Assembly (NCBI RefSeq): GCF_016921195.1
Contig: NZ_JAFGYF010000009.1
Coordinates: 62,001 to 126,000, forward strand
Direction of reading: 5' to 3'
DNA from: Cellulosimicrobium cellulans
GTDB lineage: Bacteria > Actinomycetota > Actinomycetes > Actinomycetales > Cellulomonadaceae
Length of the DNA: 64,000 nt
Both the position numbers and the translations under genes were made by a program. The notes under the pieces were generated by a model. The model made no database searches. It had not been told where the DNA came from and was given only the letters and a program-made list of their open reading frames with translations. This document shows, one piece after another, positions 18,335 through 26,109 of the stretch. Every line of letters begins with the position of its first letter. The first letter of the stretch is position 1.

Positions 18335-19776
18335 GCGCCCTCGGGACGCCGTCGGGCAGCGCGCCGACGGCGGGCCGCGGGCTCGTCGCCCGCATCCGGG
18401 ACCGCCGGCTCGTCGGCACCCCCTCGCGCGCGCGAACGGTCGCGTACGGCGCGTCCGCGTTCCCGTCGAACCTGCTCATGCAGACGTTCTCGGCGTTCGT
18501 CGTCTACTTCTACGTCGACCACCTCGGCGTGCGCGCCGGCTGGGTCGCGGGCGCGATGGTCGCGCACGGCATCCTCAACGCCCTGCTCAACCCGCTCGTC
18601 GGCGCGGTCTCCGACCGGCGCCGCACGCGCTGGGGCCGGCGCGTCCCGTGGATCGTGCTCGGGATCGTCCCGCTCGTCGTCGCGTTCGCGCTCGTGTGGA
18701 CGCCGCCCGCCGTGGGGCCGACCGGTCTCGTCGTGTGGTTCCTCGTCGTCGTGGCGCTGTTCGACGTCGCGTACGTCGTCGTCGCGCTCAACGTCTCGGC
18801 GCTCTTCCCCGAGATCTTCCGCACGACGGCCGAGCGCGCCCGCGGCAACACGCCGCGCCAGATCTTCGGCCTCGTCGGGATGATCCTGGGCACCGCGGGC
18901 GCGCCGCTGCTGTACGGCACGCTCGGGTGGACCTGGATGGCGCTCCTGCTCGCCGTCGTGAGCCTCGCGTTCTTCGTGTGGTCCCTCGCCGGCATGGTCG
19001 AGCGCCCCGTCGACGTCGCGGCGGTGCGCTCGCGCGAGGCCGGGGTCGGGCTGGGCGACCAGCTCCGGTACACGTTCGCCAACCGCGCGTTCGTCACCTA
19101 CGTGCTCGGGTCGCTCCTGCTCCAGAGCACGACCGCCATCGTGCTCGCCGCGATCCCGTTCTACGTGCGCTACACGGTGGGCGGCGTCGAGGCCGACGCG
19201 ACGCTGCTGCTCGCGCCGATCTTCGTCGCCGCGATCCCGTCGATCGTCGGGTGGTCGTGGGTCGTGCGGAAGATCGGCCCGCGTTCCGCCATGCTGTGGG
19301 TCGTCGCGGTGTACGGCCTCGCGACCTGCCTCTACCTCGTCCCCTCCACCGTCCTCGGCGCCGCGCTCGCGGGCCTCGCCGTGGGTGTCGGCGTCGCGGG
19401 GCTCATGCAGGTGCTCGAGGTCGCGCTCGCGCAGGTCATCGACGACGACGAGCGCCGCACGGGCCTGCGCCGCGAGGGGATGTACTTCGGCGCCAACGGG
19501 TTCGTCGTGCGCGGGTCCGTCATCGTCCAGGCCGTGCTCGTCGCGGGCGTGCTGTCGGCGAGCGGGTACGTCGAGGGGGCGGGCGACGTCGTGCAGCCGG
19601 ACAGCGTCGCGACCGGCGTGCGCCTCCTCCTGGGCGGAGTCCCCGTCGTCCTCGCGACGCTCGCGTTCGTGTGCTTCTGGTTCTACCCCCTGCGCGGCCG
19701 CGACCCCGAGAACACCGACGCCGCCCTCACCGAGGCCGACGCCTCGCCCACCGCCGCGGACCCGCTACCGAGGTAG
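18331..19776 (+). CDS. GPH-family sugar:cation symporter (MelB-like MFS transporter)
   Basis: A 481-residue, roughly 12-helix membrane transporter. The N-terminal VAYGASAFPSNLLMQTFSAF and NALLNPLVGAVSDRRRTRWGRRVPWI correspond to the GPH signature (D-P-x-x-G-x-x-x-D-R-x-x-x-R-W-G-R-R-R-P), here with N-P-L-V-G-A-V-S-D. Its partners suggest it imports the oligosaccharide processed by the ChbG-like enzyme. The GTG start at 18331 overlaps the previous stop. Its C-terminal Arg codon and TAG stop (19771-19776) are part of the first 21-bp repeat unit of an intergenic array, so the array has defined the end of the protein. Confidence 0.9.
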
Positions 19777-19853
19777 ACCCCTGGTCTGCCGAGGTAGACC
19801 CCTGGTCGCGCGAGGTAGAGCCGCGGTTGCGCGAGGTAGAGCCGTGGTCCTAG
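19770..19853 (+). repeat. Four tandem 21-bp units (GAGGTAG family), forward
   Basis: Four directly adjacent 21-bp units start at 19770, 19791, 19812 and 19833. Each opens with GAGGTAGA and carries a CC-x-x-GGT core; the end of the unit varies (GCGC or TGCC). The TAG inside unit 1 is the stop codon of the symporter gene. There are no spacers and the unit is too short for a CRISPR. The same unit recurs in reverse at 20113-20217 and at 24128-24205, 28063-28203 and 60275. Confidence 0.95.
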
Positions 19854-20028
19854 TGCCGACGGCGCTCTGGTCACCTGGGGTGGTCGGGGTGGGTGGTGGT
19901 GCTGCGTCTACCATCCGCCGCTCGTTCCTCGCGGCTCCCGCCAGGCCCGACCACGACGCGGCACCACCACCCACCCCGACCGGCGTCGTCTCGCCGTGGT
20001 CGGTGCTCGCCCCGGCGACTGCCCGCGG
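19833..20028. repeat. Palindromic dispersed element, copy 1 (about 196 bp)
   Basis: Homologous to 60275-60471. Its core is a 27-nt arm (19882-19908) pairing with 19955-19981 with one mismatch around a 46-nt loop. The loop is also conserved between copies (about 42 of 46 positions). One 21-bp GAGGTAG unit forms its left edge. I see no convincing gene in it; one minus-frame peptide segment (RMVDAAPPPTPTT) is shared by both copies but may only reflect DNA identity. Confidence 0.85.
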
Positions 20029-20112
20029 TGCCAGGTTCGCCCTCGTCGCGCCGCTGGCCCGTGCCACCGCCGTGTCGCACCGCTTGATCGGGTGCGACTA
20101 CGGCCCCCCTTC

Positions 20113-20217
20113 GGGTGACCAGGGTTCTACCTCGGCGGACCGCGGCTCTACCTTGGCGGACCGGGGTTCTACCTCGGCGGACCGGGGGTCTACGTCGGCG
20201 GAGCGCGGCTCTACCTC
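20113..20217 (-). repeat. Five tandem 21-bp units (GAGGTAG family), reverse
   Basis: Units at 20113-20133 (degenerate), 20134-20154, 20155-20175, 20176-20196 and 20197-20217 are on the minus strand, facing the forward array at 19770. The TAG in the last unit (20211-20213) is the stop codon of the MarR gene. Together the two arrays and the palindrome fill the whole 434-bp gap between two convergent genes. Confidence 0.95.
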
Positions 20218-20768
20218 GTGCGGGTGCGGTTCTCGTTCGGCGGGGTGGTGCCAGCGAGGGTGTGCTCCGCGACGGTGCAGGGGTCGGTGGTGGCGTCGAC
20301 GTCGCGGAGGTCGCACGCGACGCGGCGCATGAGCGTGCGGAAGATGCTGCGCTCGCCGGGCGAGAGCATGCCGAGGAGCTCCTCCTCGGCGTCGTGCACG
20401 GCGGTGGCCCACGCCGCGAGCCGACGGCGGCCCTCAGACGTCGCGACGACGCGGCGGGCGCGGCGGTCGGCGGGGTTCTGCCGGCGCTCGACGAGGCCCG
20501 CGGCGACGAGGTCGTCGACCAGGTAGGTCATGACGGTCCGGTCGATGCCGTGGTGCTCGGCGAGGGCGAGCTGGGTGGGGTGGTCGCCCTGCGCGACGGT
20601 GACGAGGACCTGGTAGCCGCGCGCGCCGTGCGGGACGTCGTCGAGCGCCTGCTCGACCGTCGCGCGATAGGCCCGCAGCAGCACGCCGAGGTGCCAGCCG
20701 AGGTCCTCGAGGCGACCCGGAAGCTCGGCCGGGGCCGTGGCGGCCGCTGTGGTCGTGGTCGTGCTCAT
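20211..20768 (-). CDS. MarR-family transcriptional regulator
   Basis: A 185-residue winged-helix regulator. GYQVLVTVAQGDHPTQLALAEHHGIDRTVMTYLVDDLVAAGLVERRQNPADRRARRVVATSEG, read in sequence, has the MarR recognition helix followed by the DxRARxV wing. It is divergent from the luciferase-like oxidoreductase pair, which it probably represses in response to a ligand. The ATG at 20768 and the GTG at 20771 are both possible. Its C-terminal RTRTR and stop are supplied by a 21-bp intergenic repeat. Confidence 0.92.
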   Translation of the reverse strand: MSTTTTTAAATAPAELPGRLEDLGWHLGVLLRAYRATVEQALDDVPHGARGYQVLVTVAQGDHPTQLALAEHHGIDRTVMTYLVDDLVAAGLVERRQNPADRRARRVVATSEGRRRLAAWATAVHDAEEELLGMLSPGERSIFRTLMRRVACDLRDVDATTDPCTVAEHTLAGTTPPNENRTRTR

Positions 20769-20859
20769 CACGCCAGCCTACCGCCGGGAATGTGGTTGCA
20801 CCATCTATCTGTTACAGATATGTTCTGCACGACAACGCATTCTGAGATCGCGAGGAGCC
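20769..20859. promoter_or_regulatory. MarR/LLM divergent promoter region
   Basis: A 91-bp region unusually A/T-rich for this genome (CACCATCTATCTGTTACAGA at 20799-20818, then TATG and TTCTG). TATCTGTTACAGATA (20806-20820) is a 7-bp-arm palindrome centred on one base, a good candidate MarR operator overlapping the promoter. Confidence 0.65.
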
Positions 20860-21810
20860 ATGCCCGACTACGGCCACGACCTGCGCTTCGGGTCCTTCGT
20901 CACGCCCACCGCGGCGGCACCGCACCAGGTGGTCGCGCTCGCGCAGCTCTCCGAGGAGGTCGGCCTCGACCTCGTGACGTTCCAGGACCACCCGTACCAG
21001 GCGGCGTTCCTCGACACGTGGACGCTGATGTCCTGGGTCGCCGCGCGCACCGAGCGCATCCGGATCGCGGGCAACGTGCTCAACCTGCCGCTGCGCCCGC
21101 CGGCCGTGCTCGCTCGCGCCGTGGCGAGCCTCGACCGGCTCTCGGGCGGCCGCGTCGAGCTGGGCCTGGGCGCGGGCGGGTTCTGGGACCCGATCGTCGC
21201 GATGGGCGGGGAGCGCCTGACGCCGGGGGAGTCGGTCGACGCGCTCTCCGAGGGCATCGACATCATCCGCGGGCTGTGGGACACGTCCACGCGGGACCGC
21301 CTCGTCGCAGGCGGGACGCACCACCGCGTCGACGGCCCCAAGCGCGGCCCGGCCCCCGCGCACGACGTCGAGATCTGGGTCGGCGCGCTCAAGCCCCGCA
21401 TGCTGCGCCTCGTCGGGGCGAAGGCCGACGGCTGGCTCCCCTCGCTCCCGTACCTGCAGAGCTTCGAGGCGCTGGCGAGGGGCAACGCGACGATCGACGA
21501 CGCCGCCGAGGCCGCCGGCCGCGACCCGCGCGCCGTGCGTCGTCTCCTCAACGTCGGGGGCCGGTTCACCGCCGACGGCGGCGCCGGCTTCCTCCAGGGC
21601 TCGCCGCGGCAGTGGGCCGAGCAGGTGGCGGAGGTGACGATCGAGCACGGCGTCTCCACCTGGATCGTCATGGGCGACGACCCGACGACGCTCGCCGTCG
21701 TCGGGCAGGAGGTCGCGCCCGCGGCGCGCGAGCTCGTCGCGGCCGCGCGCGGCACCGCGCCCGGCGGCCCGGCGTCGGGCGTCACGGCGGACGGCGGGGT
21801 CCGCGCATGA
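20860..21810 (+). CDS. LLM-class (F420-dependent type) oxidoreductase
   Basis: A 316-residue TIM-barrel enzyme of the luciferase-like monooxygenase superfamily. LVTFQDHPYQAAFLDTW, RLSGGRVELGLGAGGFWDPI and EIWVGALKPRMLRLVGAKADGW are the usual cofactor-binding strands of F420-dependent members. The substrate is unknown. ATG 20860 has GAGGAG upstream. Its stop overlaps the start of the next gene, whose N-terminal half is a close paralogue (for example, shared DLVTFQDHPYQ and PGESVDAL), so this operon arose by duplication followed by fusion. Confidence 0.9.
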   Translation: MPDYGHDLRFGSFVTPTAAAPHQVVALAQLSEEVGLDLVTFQDHPYQAAFLDTWTLMSWVAARTERIRIAGNVLNLPLRPPAVLARAVASLDRLSGGRVELGLGAGGFWDPIVAMGGERLTPGESVDALSEGIDIIRGLWDTSTRDRLVAGGTHHRVDGPKRGPAPAHDVEIWVGALKPRMLRLVGAKADGWLPSLPYLQSFEALARGNATIDDAAEAAGRDPRAVRRLLNVGGRFTADGGAGFLQGSPRQWAEQVAEVTIEHGVSTWIVMGDDPTTLAVVGQEVAPAARELVAAARGTAPGGPASGVTADGGVRA

Positions 21811-24134
21811 CCGACTACGGCCACCCCCTCCGGTTCGGTACCTTCGTCACGCCCTCGGCGCAGGACCCGGAGACGACGGTCGGGCTCGCGCGTCTCGCCG
21901 AAGACCTCGGCTACGACCTCGTGACGTTCCAGGACCACCCGTACCAGCCGCGCTTCCTCGACACGTGGACCCTGCTGTCGTACGTCGCGTCCGCGACGGA
22001 GCGCATCCACGTCGCGCCCGACGTCGTCAACGTCCCGATGCGTCAGCCGGCCGTGCTCGCGCGCGCGGCGGCGAGCCTCGACCTGCTGTCCGACGGCCGC
22101 GTCGACCTCGCGCTGGGTGCGGGCGCCTTCTGGGACGCCATGGTCTCGATGGGCGTCGAGCGGCTCAGCCCGGGCGAGTCGGTCGACGCGCTCGCCGAGG
22201 CGATCGAGGTGGTCCGGGCGATCTGGGGCGAGGACGGCGACGGCGAGCTGTTCGTCCCCGGTCGCCACCACCGGCTCGACGGCGCGACGCCCGGCCCCGG
22301 CACCACGCGCCGCATCCCCGTGTGGCTGGGCGCGCTCGGCCCGCGCATGCTGCGCCTCGTCGGCGAGAAGGCTGACGGCTGGCTCCCGTCGCTGGGCCGC
22401 GTCGGCCGGGACGGGTTGCGTGCGGGCAACGCGCGCATCGACGAGGCCGCGACCGCCGTCGGGCGCGACCCGCGGGAGATCACGCGTCTGCTCAACGTGT
22501 CGGGCACCTTCGAGGGCGACGGCGGCAGGGGCGGCCTGGGTGGTGCGCCCGACCTCGCCGGACCGCCCGAGGCCTGGGTCGAGCGGCTCGTGCCGCTCGT
22601 CCTGGAGGACGGCGTCTCGACGCTGATCCTCGCGACCGACGACGAGCGCACGACCCGCCGGTTCGCGGAGGAGGTCGCGCCCGCGCTGCGTGACGCCGTC
22701 GTCGCCGCGCGCGCGGAGCGCGGCACCGACACGTCCCGCGTCGTGCCGCTCGCGGTCCGCGCCGCGCGCCGCGACGGCATCGCGTACGACGACGTCCCCG
22801 CCGCGCTCGCCGAGCGCGCGGTCGAGCCGGGCGACGCCGAGTACGCGGGCGTGCGCTCGAACTACCTGCGCGGCGGCTCGCCGGGCCTCGTGCTCCGCCC
22901 GCGCGACACCGCGGAGGTCGTCGAGGCGCTCGCGTTCGCGCGCGCCCAGCCGGTGACGCGCGAGGTGCCGCTGTCCGTCCGTTCGGGCGGCCACGGCATC
23001 AGCGGGCGCTCGACGAACGACGGCGGGATCGTCCTCGACGTGGGAGCGCTCGACGCCGTCGAGGTGCTCGACGACGCGGAGCGCCTCGTGCGCGTCGGGC
23101 CCGGCGCGCGCTGGGGCGAGGTCGCGGCGGCGCTCGCGCCGCGCGGGTGGGCGATCACGTCGGGCGACTACGGCGGCGTGGGCGTGGGCGGGCTCGCGAC
23201 CGCGGGCGGCATCGGGTTCCTCGGTCGTGCCCACGGCCTGACGATCGACCACGTGCGCGCCGTCGAGATCGTCCTGGCCGACGGCTCGGTCGTGCGCGCG
23301 AGCGCGGAGGAGAACCCGGACCTGTTCTGGGCCGTGCGCGGCGCCGGGGCGCAGGTCGGGATCGTCACCTCGTTCGAGCTCGTCGCCGACGAGGTCGCTG
23401 CGGTCGGGTTCGCGCAGATGGTGCACGAAGCCTCGGACCTCGCGGGGTTCCTCGAGCGCTGGGGCGCGACGGTCGAGGCGTCGCCGCGGGACACGACGAG
23501 CTTCCTCATCGTGGGCCGCCCGCGGCCGGGACAGCCGGTCGTCGCGCAGTCCATGACGATGGTCGACTCCGACGACCCGGACACCGTCCTCGCCCGGCTG
23601 CAGCCGTTCGCGGCGATCTCCCCGCTGCTCGCGCAGGCGACGGCGCAGATCGTGCCGTACGACGCCGTCGTCTCCGCGCCCGCGCCGGGTCCGCACGGCG
23701 GCCAGGGCGAGCCGGTGTCGCGGTCCGGGCTCCTGGAGCACCTGACGCCCGAGGCGTCCGCCCGGCTGGCAGGCCTCGTCGCGAGCGGGGACACGTACTT
23801 CTTCCAGATCCGCTCCACGGGCGGCGCGGCGTCGGACGTCCCCGCGGACGCGACGGCGTACGCGTACCGGTCGGCGAACTTCTCGGTCGTGGCGATGGGG
23901 GCGAGCCGCTCGCGGCTCGACGCCCGGTGGGACGCACTCGCCGACGTGTTCGAGGGCATGTACCTGAGCTTCGACACCGACCGTCGCCCCGACCGCCTGG
24001 CCGACGCGTTCCCGCCCGCGACGCTCGAGCGGCTGCGCGAGATCAAGCGCCGCGTCGACCCGACGAACGTCTTCCGCGACAACCTCCCCGTCCTCGGTCC
24101 AAACCCGCTCGAGCCGGCGGCATCCACGAGGTAG
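21807..24134 (+). CDS. Fusion of LLM-class oxidoreductase and berberine-bridge-type FAD oxidase
   Basis: A 775-residue two-domain enzyme. Residues 1-300 are a complete LLM TIM barrel, paralogous to the upstream gene. After a short linker, residues about 345-775 are a PCMH-type FAD oxidase with the BBE C-terminal motif (VDPTNVFRDN). H396 in VRSGGHGISG is the histidine that covalently anchors FAD. Y455 sits where bicovalent enzymes have the second anchoring cysteine (GDYGGVGVGG), so FAD is predicted to be held by His only. The ATGA overlap with the upstream gene implies coupling. The TAG stop (24132-24134) lies in a 21-bp repeat. Confidence 0.88.
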   Translation: MTDYGHPLRFGTFVTPSAQDPETTVGLARLAEDLGYDLVTFQDHPYQPRFLDTWTLLSYVASATERIHVAPDVVNVPMRQPAVLARAAASLDLLSDGRVDLALGAGAFWDAMVSMGVERLSPGESVDALAEAIEVVRAIWGEDGDGELFVPGRHHRLDGATPGPGTTRRIPVWLGALGPRMLRLVGEKADGWLPSLGRVGRDGLRAGNARIDEAATAVGRDPREITRLLNVSGTFEGDGGRGGLGGAPDLAGPPEAWVERLVPLVLEDGVSTLILATDDERTTRRFAEEVAPALRDAVVAARAERGTDTSRVVPLAVRAARRDGIAYDDVPAALAERAVEPGDAEYAGVRSNYLRGGSPGLVLRPRDTAEVVEALAFARAQPVTREVPLSVRSGGHGISGRSTNDGGIVLDVGALDAVEVLDDAERLVRVGPGARWGEVAAALAPRGWAITSGDYGGVGVGGLATAGGIGFLGRAHGLTIDHVRAVEIVLADGSVVRASAEENPDLFWAVRGAGAQVGIVTSFELVADEVAAVGFAQMVHEASDLAGFLERWGATVEASPRDTTSFLIVGRPRPGQPVVAQSMTMVDSDDPDTVLARLQPFAAISPLLAQATAQIVPYDAVVSAPAPGPHGGQGEPVSRSGLLEHLTPEASARLAGLVASGDTYFFQIRSTGGAASDVPADATAYAYRSANFSVVAMGASRSRLDARWDALADVFEGMYLSFDTDRRPDRLADAFPPATLERLREIKRRVDPTNVFRDNLPVLGPNPLEPAASTR

Positions 24135-24205
24135 AGCCCTGGTCACGCGAGGTAGAGCCCTGGTCATGACCACGCCTCTACCTCGCGTGACCGGGGCTCT
24201 ACCTC
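24128..24205. repeat. Head-to-head 21-bp GAGGTAG units between two convergent genes
   Basis: Forward units at 24128-24148 and about 24149-24168, then two reverse units ending near 24184 and at 24205, form a long palindrome (about 78 bp). The TAG of the first forward unit stops the fusion oxidase (24134), and the TAG of the last reverse unit stops the BenE gene (24199-24201). The structure would act as a bidirectional terminator. Confidence 0.93.
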
Positions 24206-25386
24206 GCGACTTCGGGTGCCCGACGGCGCACGGTGAGCACCGCGTGGACGGCGAGCCCGGCGAGGATCGCCCAGAACGCGGCGCCGATGCCCCCGACGAC
24301 GGTGCCGCTCGCCGCGACGAGAAAGGTCACGACGGCGGCCTCGCGCCCGCGCGGCTCGGCGACGGCTCCCGCGACCGCGGCGCCCAGCGTGCCGACGAGC
24401 GCGAGGCCGGCGGCCGCCTCGACGAGGCCCGAGGGCGCGGCGGCGACGAGCGCGGCGAGGCCCGCGGAACCGACGGCGAGCACGACGTACGCCCACCCGG
24501 CGGTGTGCGCGGCGAGCCACCGGCGCCGGGGGTCGGGGTGCGCCTCGGGCCCCGCGGCGAGCGCGGCGGAGATCGCGGCGAGGTTGATCGTGTGCCCGCC
24601 TGCCGTCGCGCCGGCGAGGGTCGCGAGCCCGGTGACGGTCATCGCCTCGCGCCAGGGCACGCGGTACCCGAACGACGCCATGACGGCGACGCCCGGGACG
24701 TTCTGCGACGCCATCGTCACGACGTAGAGCGGGACGGCGAGCCCGACCACCGCCTGCCACGAGAGCGCGGGTGCCGTGAGGTCGACGCGCGGGACGGCGT
24801 CGGACCACGCGAGCGTGCCCCCGTGCACGGCCTCGTACCCGACGATCGCGAGCGTCACCGCGAGCGCGGCGGGCGCCGCCCAGCGCGGCGCGACCCGCAG
24901 CAGCACGAGCCACGTGAGGATCACCGGCGCGACGAGCAGCGGCGTCGTGACGACCGCTCGCACGGGCGCGAGGCACAGCGTGAGGAGCACGCCGGCGAGC
25001 ATCGCCTGCGCGATCGGGGTCGGGATGGCGGCGACGAGGTCGCCGAGTCGTGGCCAGAGCGCGGTGAGCAGCACGAGCCCGCCGACGACGCAGAACGCGC
25101 CGACCGCGGCGGGCCACCCGCCCGCGACGGCGCCCGTGCTCACGAGCAGCGCGGCACCGGGCGTGGACCACGCGAGCGTGAGCGGGGTGCGGTGCCTCGT
25201 CGTCAGCCAGAGGATGCCGACGGCCTGCGTGACGCAGAGCGCCAGGAGACCGGACGCGGCCTGGTCGGGGGTCGCGCCGACGGCACGCAGCCCGGCGAGC
25301 ACGACGGCGAACGAGCTCGTGAAGCCGACGAGGGCGGTGACGAGCCCGGCGAGGACGGGGCGCAGGCGGTCCGAGGCGGGGTCCAT
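24199..25386 (-). CDS. BenE-family benzoate/H+ symporter-like transporter
   Basis: A 395-residue membrane protein with about 12 hydrophobic helices. AGLVTALVGFTSSFAVVLAGLRAVGATPDQAASGLLAL near the N-terminus, GAALLVSTGAVAGG, and TMASQNVPGVAVMASFGYRVPWREAMTVTGLATLAGATAGGHTINLAAI, in consecutive segments, match the BenE family. A named member transports benzoate in Acinetobacter; YdcO of E. coli is a homologue of unclear substrate. The divergent XRE-cupin regulator mirrors the E. coli ydcO-ydcN pair. ATG 25386 follows CAGGAG. The last Arg codon and stop belong to a repeat unit. Confidence 0.9.
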   Translation of the reverse strand: MDPASDRLRPVLAGLVTALVGFTSSFAVVLAGLRAVGATPDQAASGLLALCVTQAVGILWLTTRHRTPLTLAWSTPGAALLVSTGAVAGGWPAAVGAFCVVGGLVLLTALWPRLGDLVAAIPTPIAQAMLAGVLLTLCLAPVRAVVTTPLLVAPVILTWLVLLRVAPRWAAPAALAVTLAIVGYEAVHGGTLAWSDAVPRVDLTAPALSWQAVVGLAVPLYVVTMASQNVPGVAVMASFGYRVPWREAMTVTGLATLAGATAGGHTINLAAISAALAAGPEAHPDPRRRWLAAHTAGWAYVVLAVGSAGLAALVAAAPSGLVEAAAGLALVGTLGAAVAGAVAEPRGREAAVVTFLVAASGTVVGGIGAAFWAILAGLAVHAVLTVRRRAPEVAR

Positions 25387-25415
25387 GCTGCTCCTGGCGG
25401 GCGGCGAAGGAAGAG

Positions 25416-25433
25416 CGTTCTGTTCGTGGAACG
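25416..25433. promoter_or_regulatory. Candidate operator between BenE and XRE-cupin genes
   Basis: CGTTC (25416-25420) and GAACG (25429-25433) form an inverted repeat, with a further TTCG/TTCTG core between them, in the 90-bp divergent promoter region. Its position and symmetry fit an XRE-type dimer site. Confidence 0.4.
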
Positions 25434-25476
25434 GTATCAGAGGCCGGGCGACACGGGCGCCGGTAGGCTGCGGCGC

Positions 25477-26109
25477 GTGAGCGACGGGGCAGGGCGCGCG
25501 GGACGACGGCCGGACGGCGAACCCGGGGGAGCGCCCGGGCGCCCGTCCGAACGGACCGGGGACGGGACGCTCGCGGCGGTCGCCGCGCAGCTCCGGGCGC
25601 TGCGTGGCGAGCGCGGGCTCTCGCTCTCGGCGCTCGCCGCCGCCGCGGGCATCGGCAAGGGCTCGCTCTCCGAGATCGAGCACGGCGCGCGCAACCCCAC
25701 GCTCGCGACGCTCTACGCGCTGGCCGGGGCCCTCGGCGTCCCGCTCGCGACGCTGCTCGCCGAGCGGGCCGGTACGGAGGTCTCGTCCGAGGGCGTCACC
25801 GCACGCCTGCTCGACGCGCACCACCTGCCGGGCGGCACCGCCGTCGAGGTCTACCACCTGCACCTCGAGGCGCACGCGGACCGGACGTCGCCGCCCCACG
25901 GACCGGGCGTCGTCGAGCACCTGCTCATCACGCGCGGCCGCCTGCGGGCCGGGCGCCGCGGCGCGGAGGCGGTCGTCGAGGAGGGCGACGAGCTGCGCTG
26001 GGTGTCCGACGCCGACCACTCCTACCGGGCGCTCGACGGCGCCCCGGTCGACGCCGTGCTCGTGATCCGGACGCCGCCGCGGTCCGCGGGCGGGCCGTCG
26101 TCGGCCTAG
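25477..26109 (+). CDS. XRE-family regulator with C-terminal cupin domain
   Basis: A 210-residue regulator. After a Gly/Arg/Pro-rich lead, residues about 35-90 are an XRE helix-turn-helix (RALRGERGLSLSALAAAAGIGKGSLSEIEHG-RNPTLATLYALAGALGVPLATLL in order). The C-terminal part is a small cupin (VEHLLITRGRLRAG ... EEGDELRW). This architecture equals E. coli YdcN/SutR, encoded next to the BenE homologue ydcO, as here. Start GTG 25477. The stop overlaps the convergent PrsW gene by a few bases, so no terminator separates them. Confidence 0.88.
   Translation: MSDGAGRAGRRPDGEPGGAPGRPSERTGDGTLAAVAAQLRALRGERGLSLSALAAAAGIGKGSLSEIEHGARNPTLATLYALAGALGVPLATLLAERAGTEVSSEGVTARLLDAHHLPGGTAVEVYHLHLEAHADRTSPPHGPGVVEHLLITRGRLRAGRRGAEAVVEEGDELRWVSDADHSYRALDGAPVDAVLVIRTPPRSAGGPSSA

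Noticed and set aside
19770-19853. CRISPR-like tandem repeat
   Set aside because: The units are only 21 bp and directly adjacent with no spacers, and no cas gene is present.
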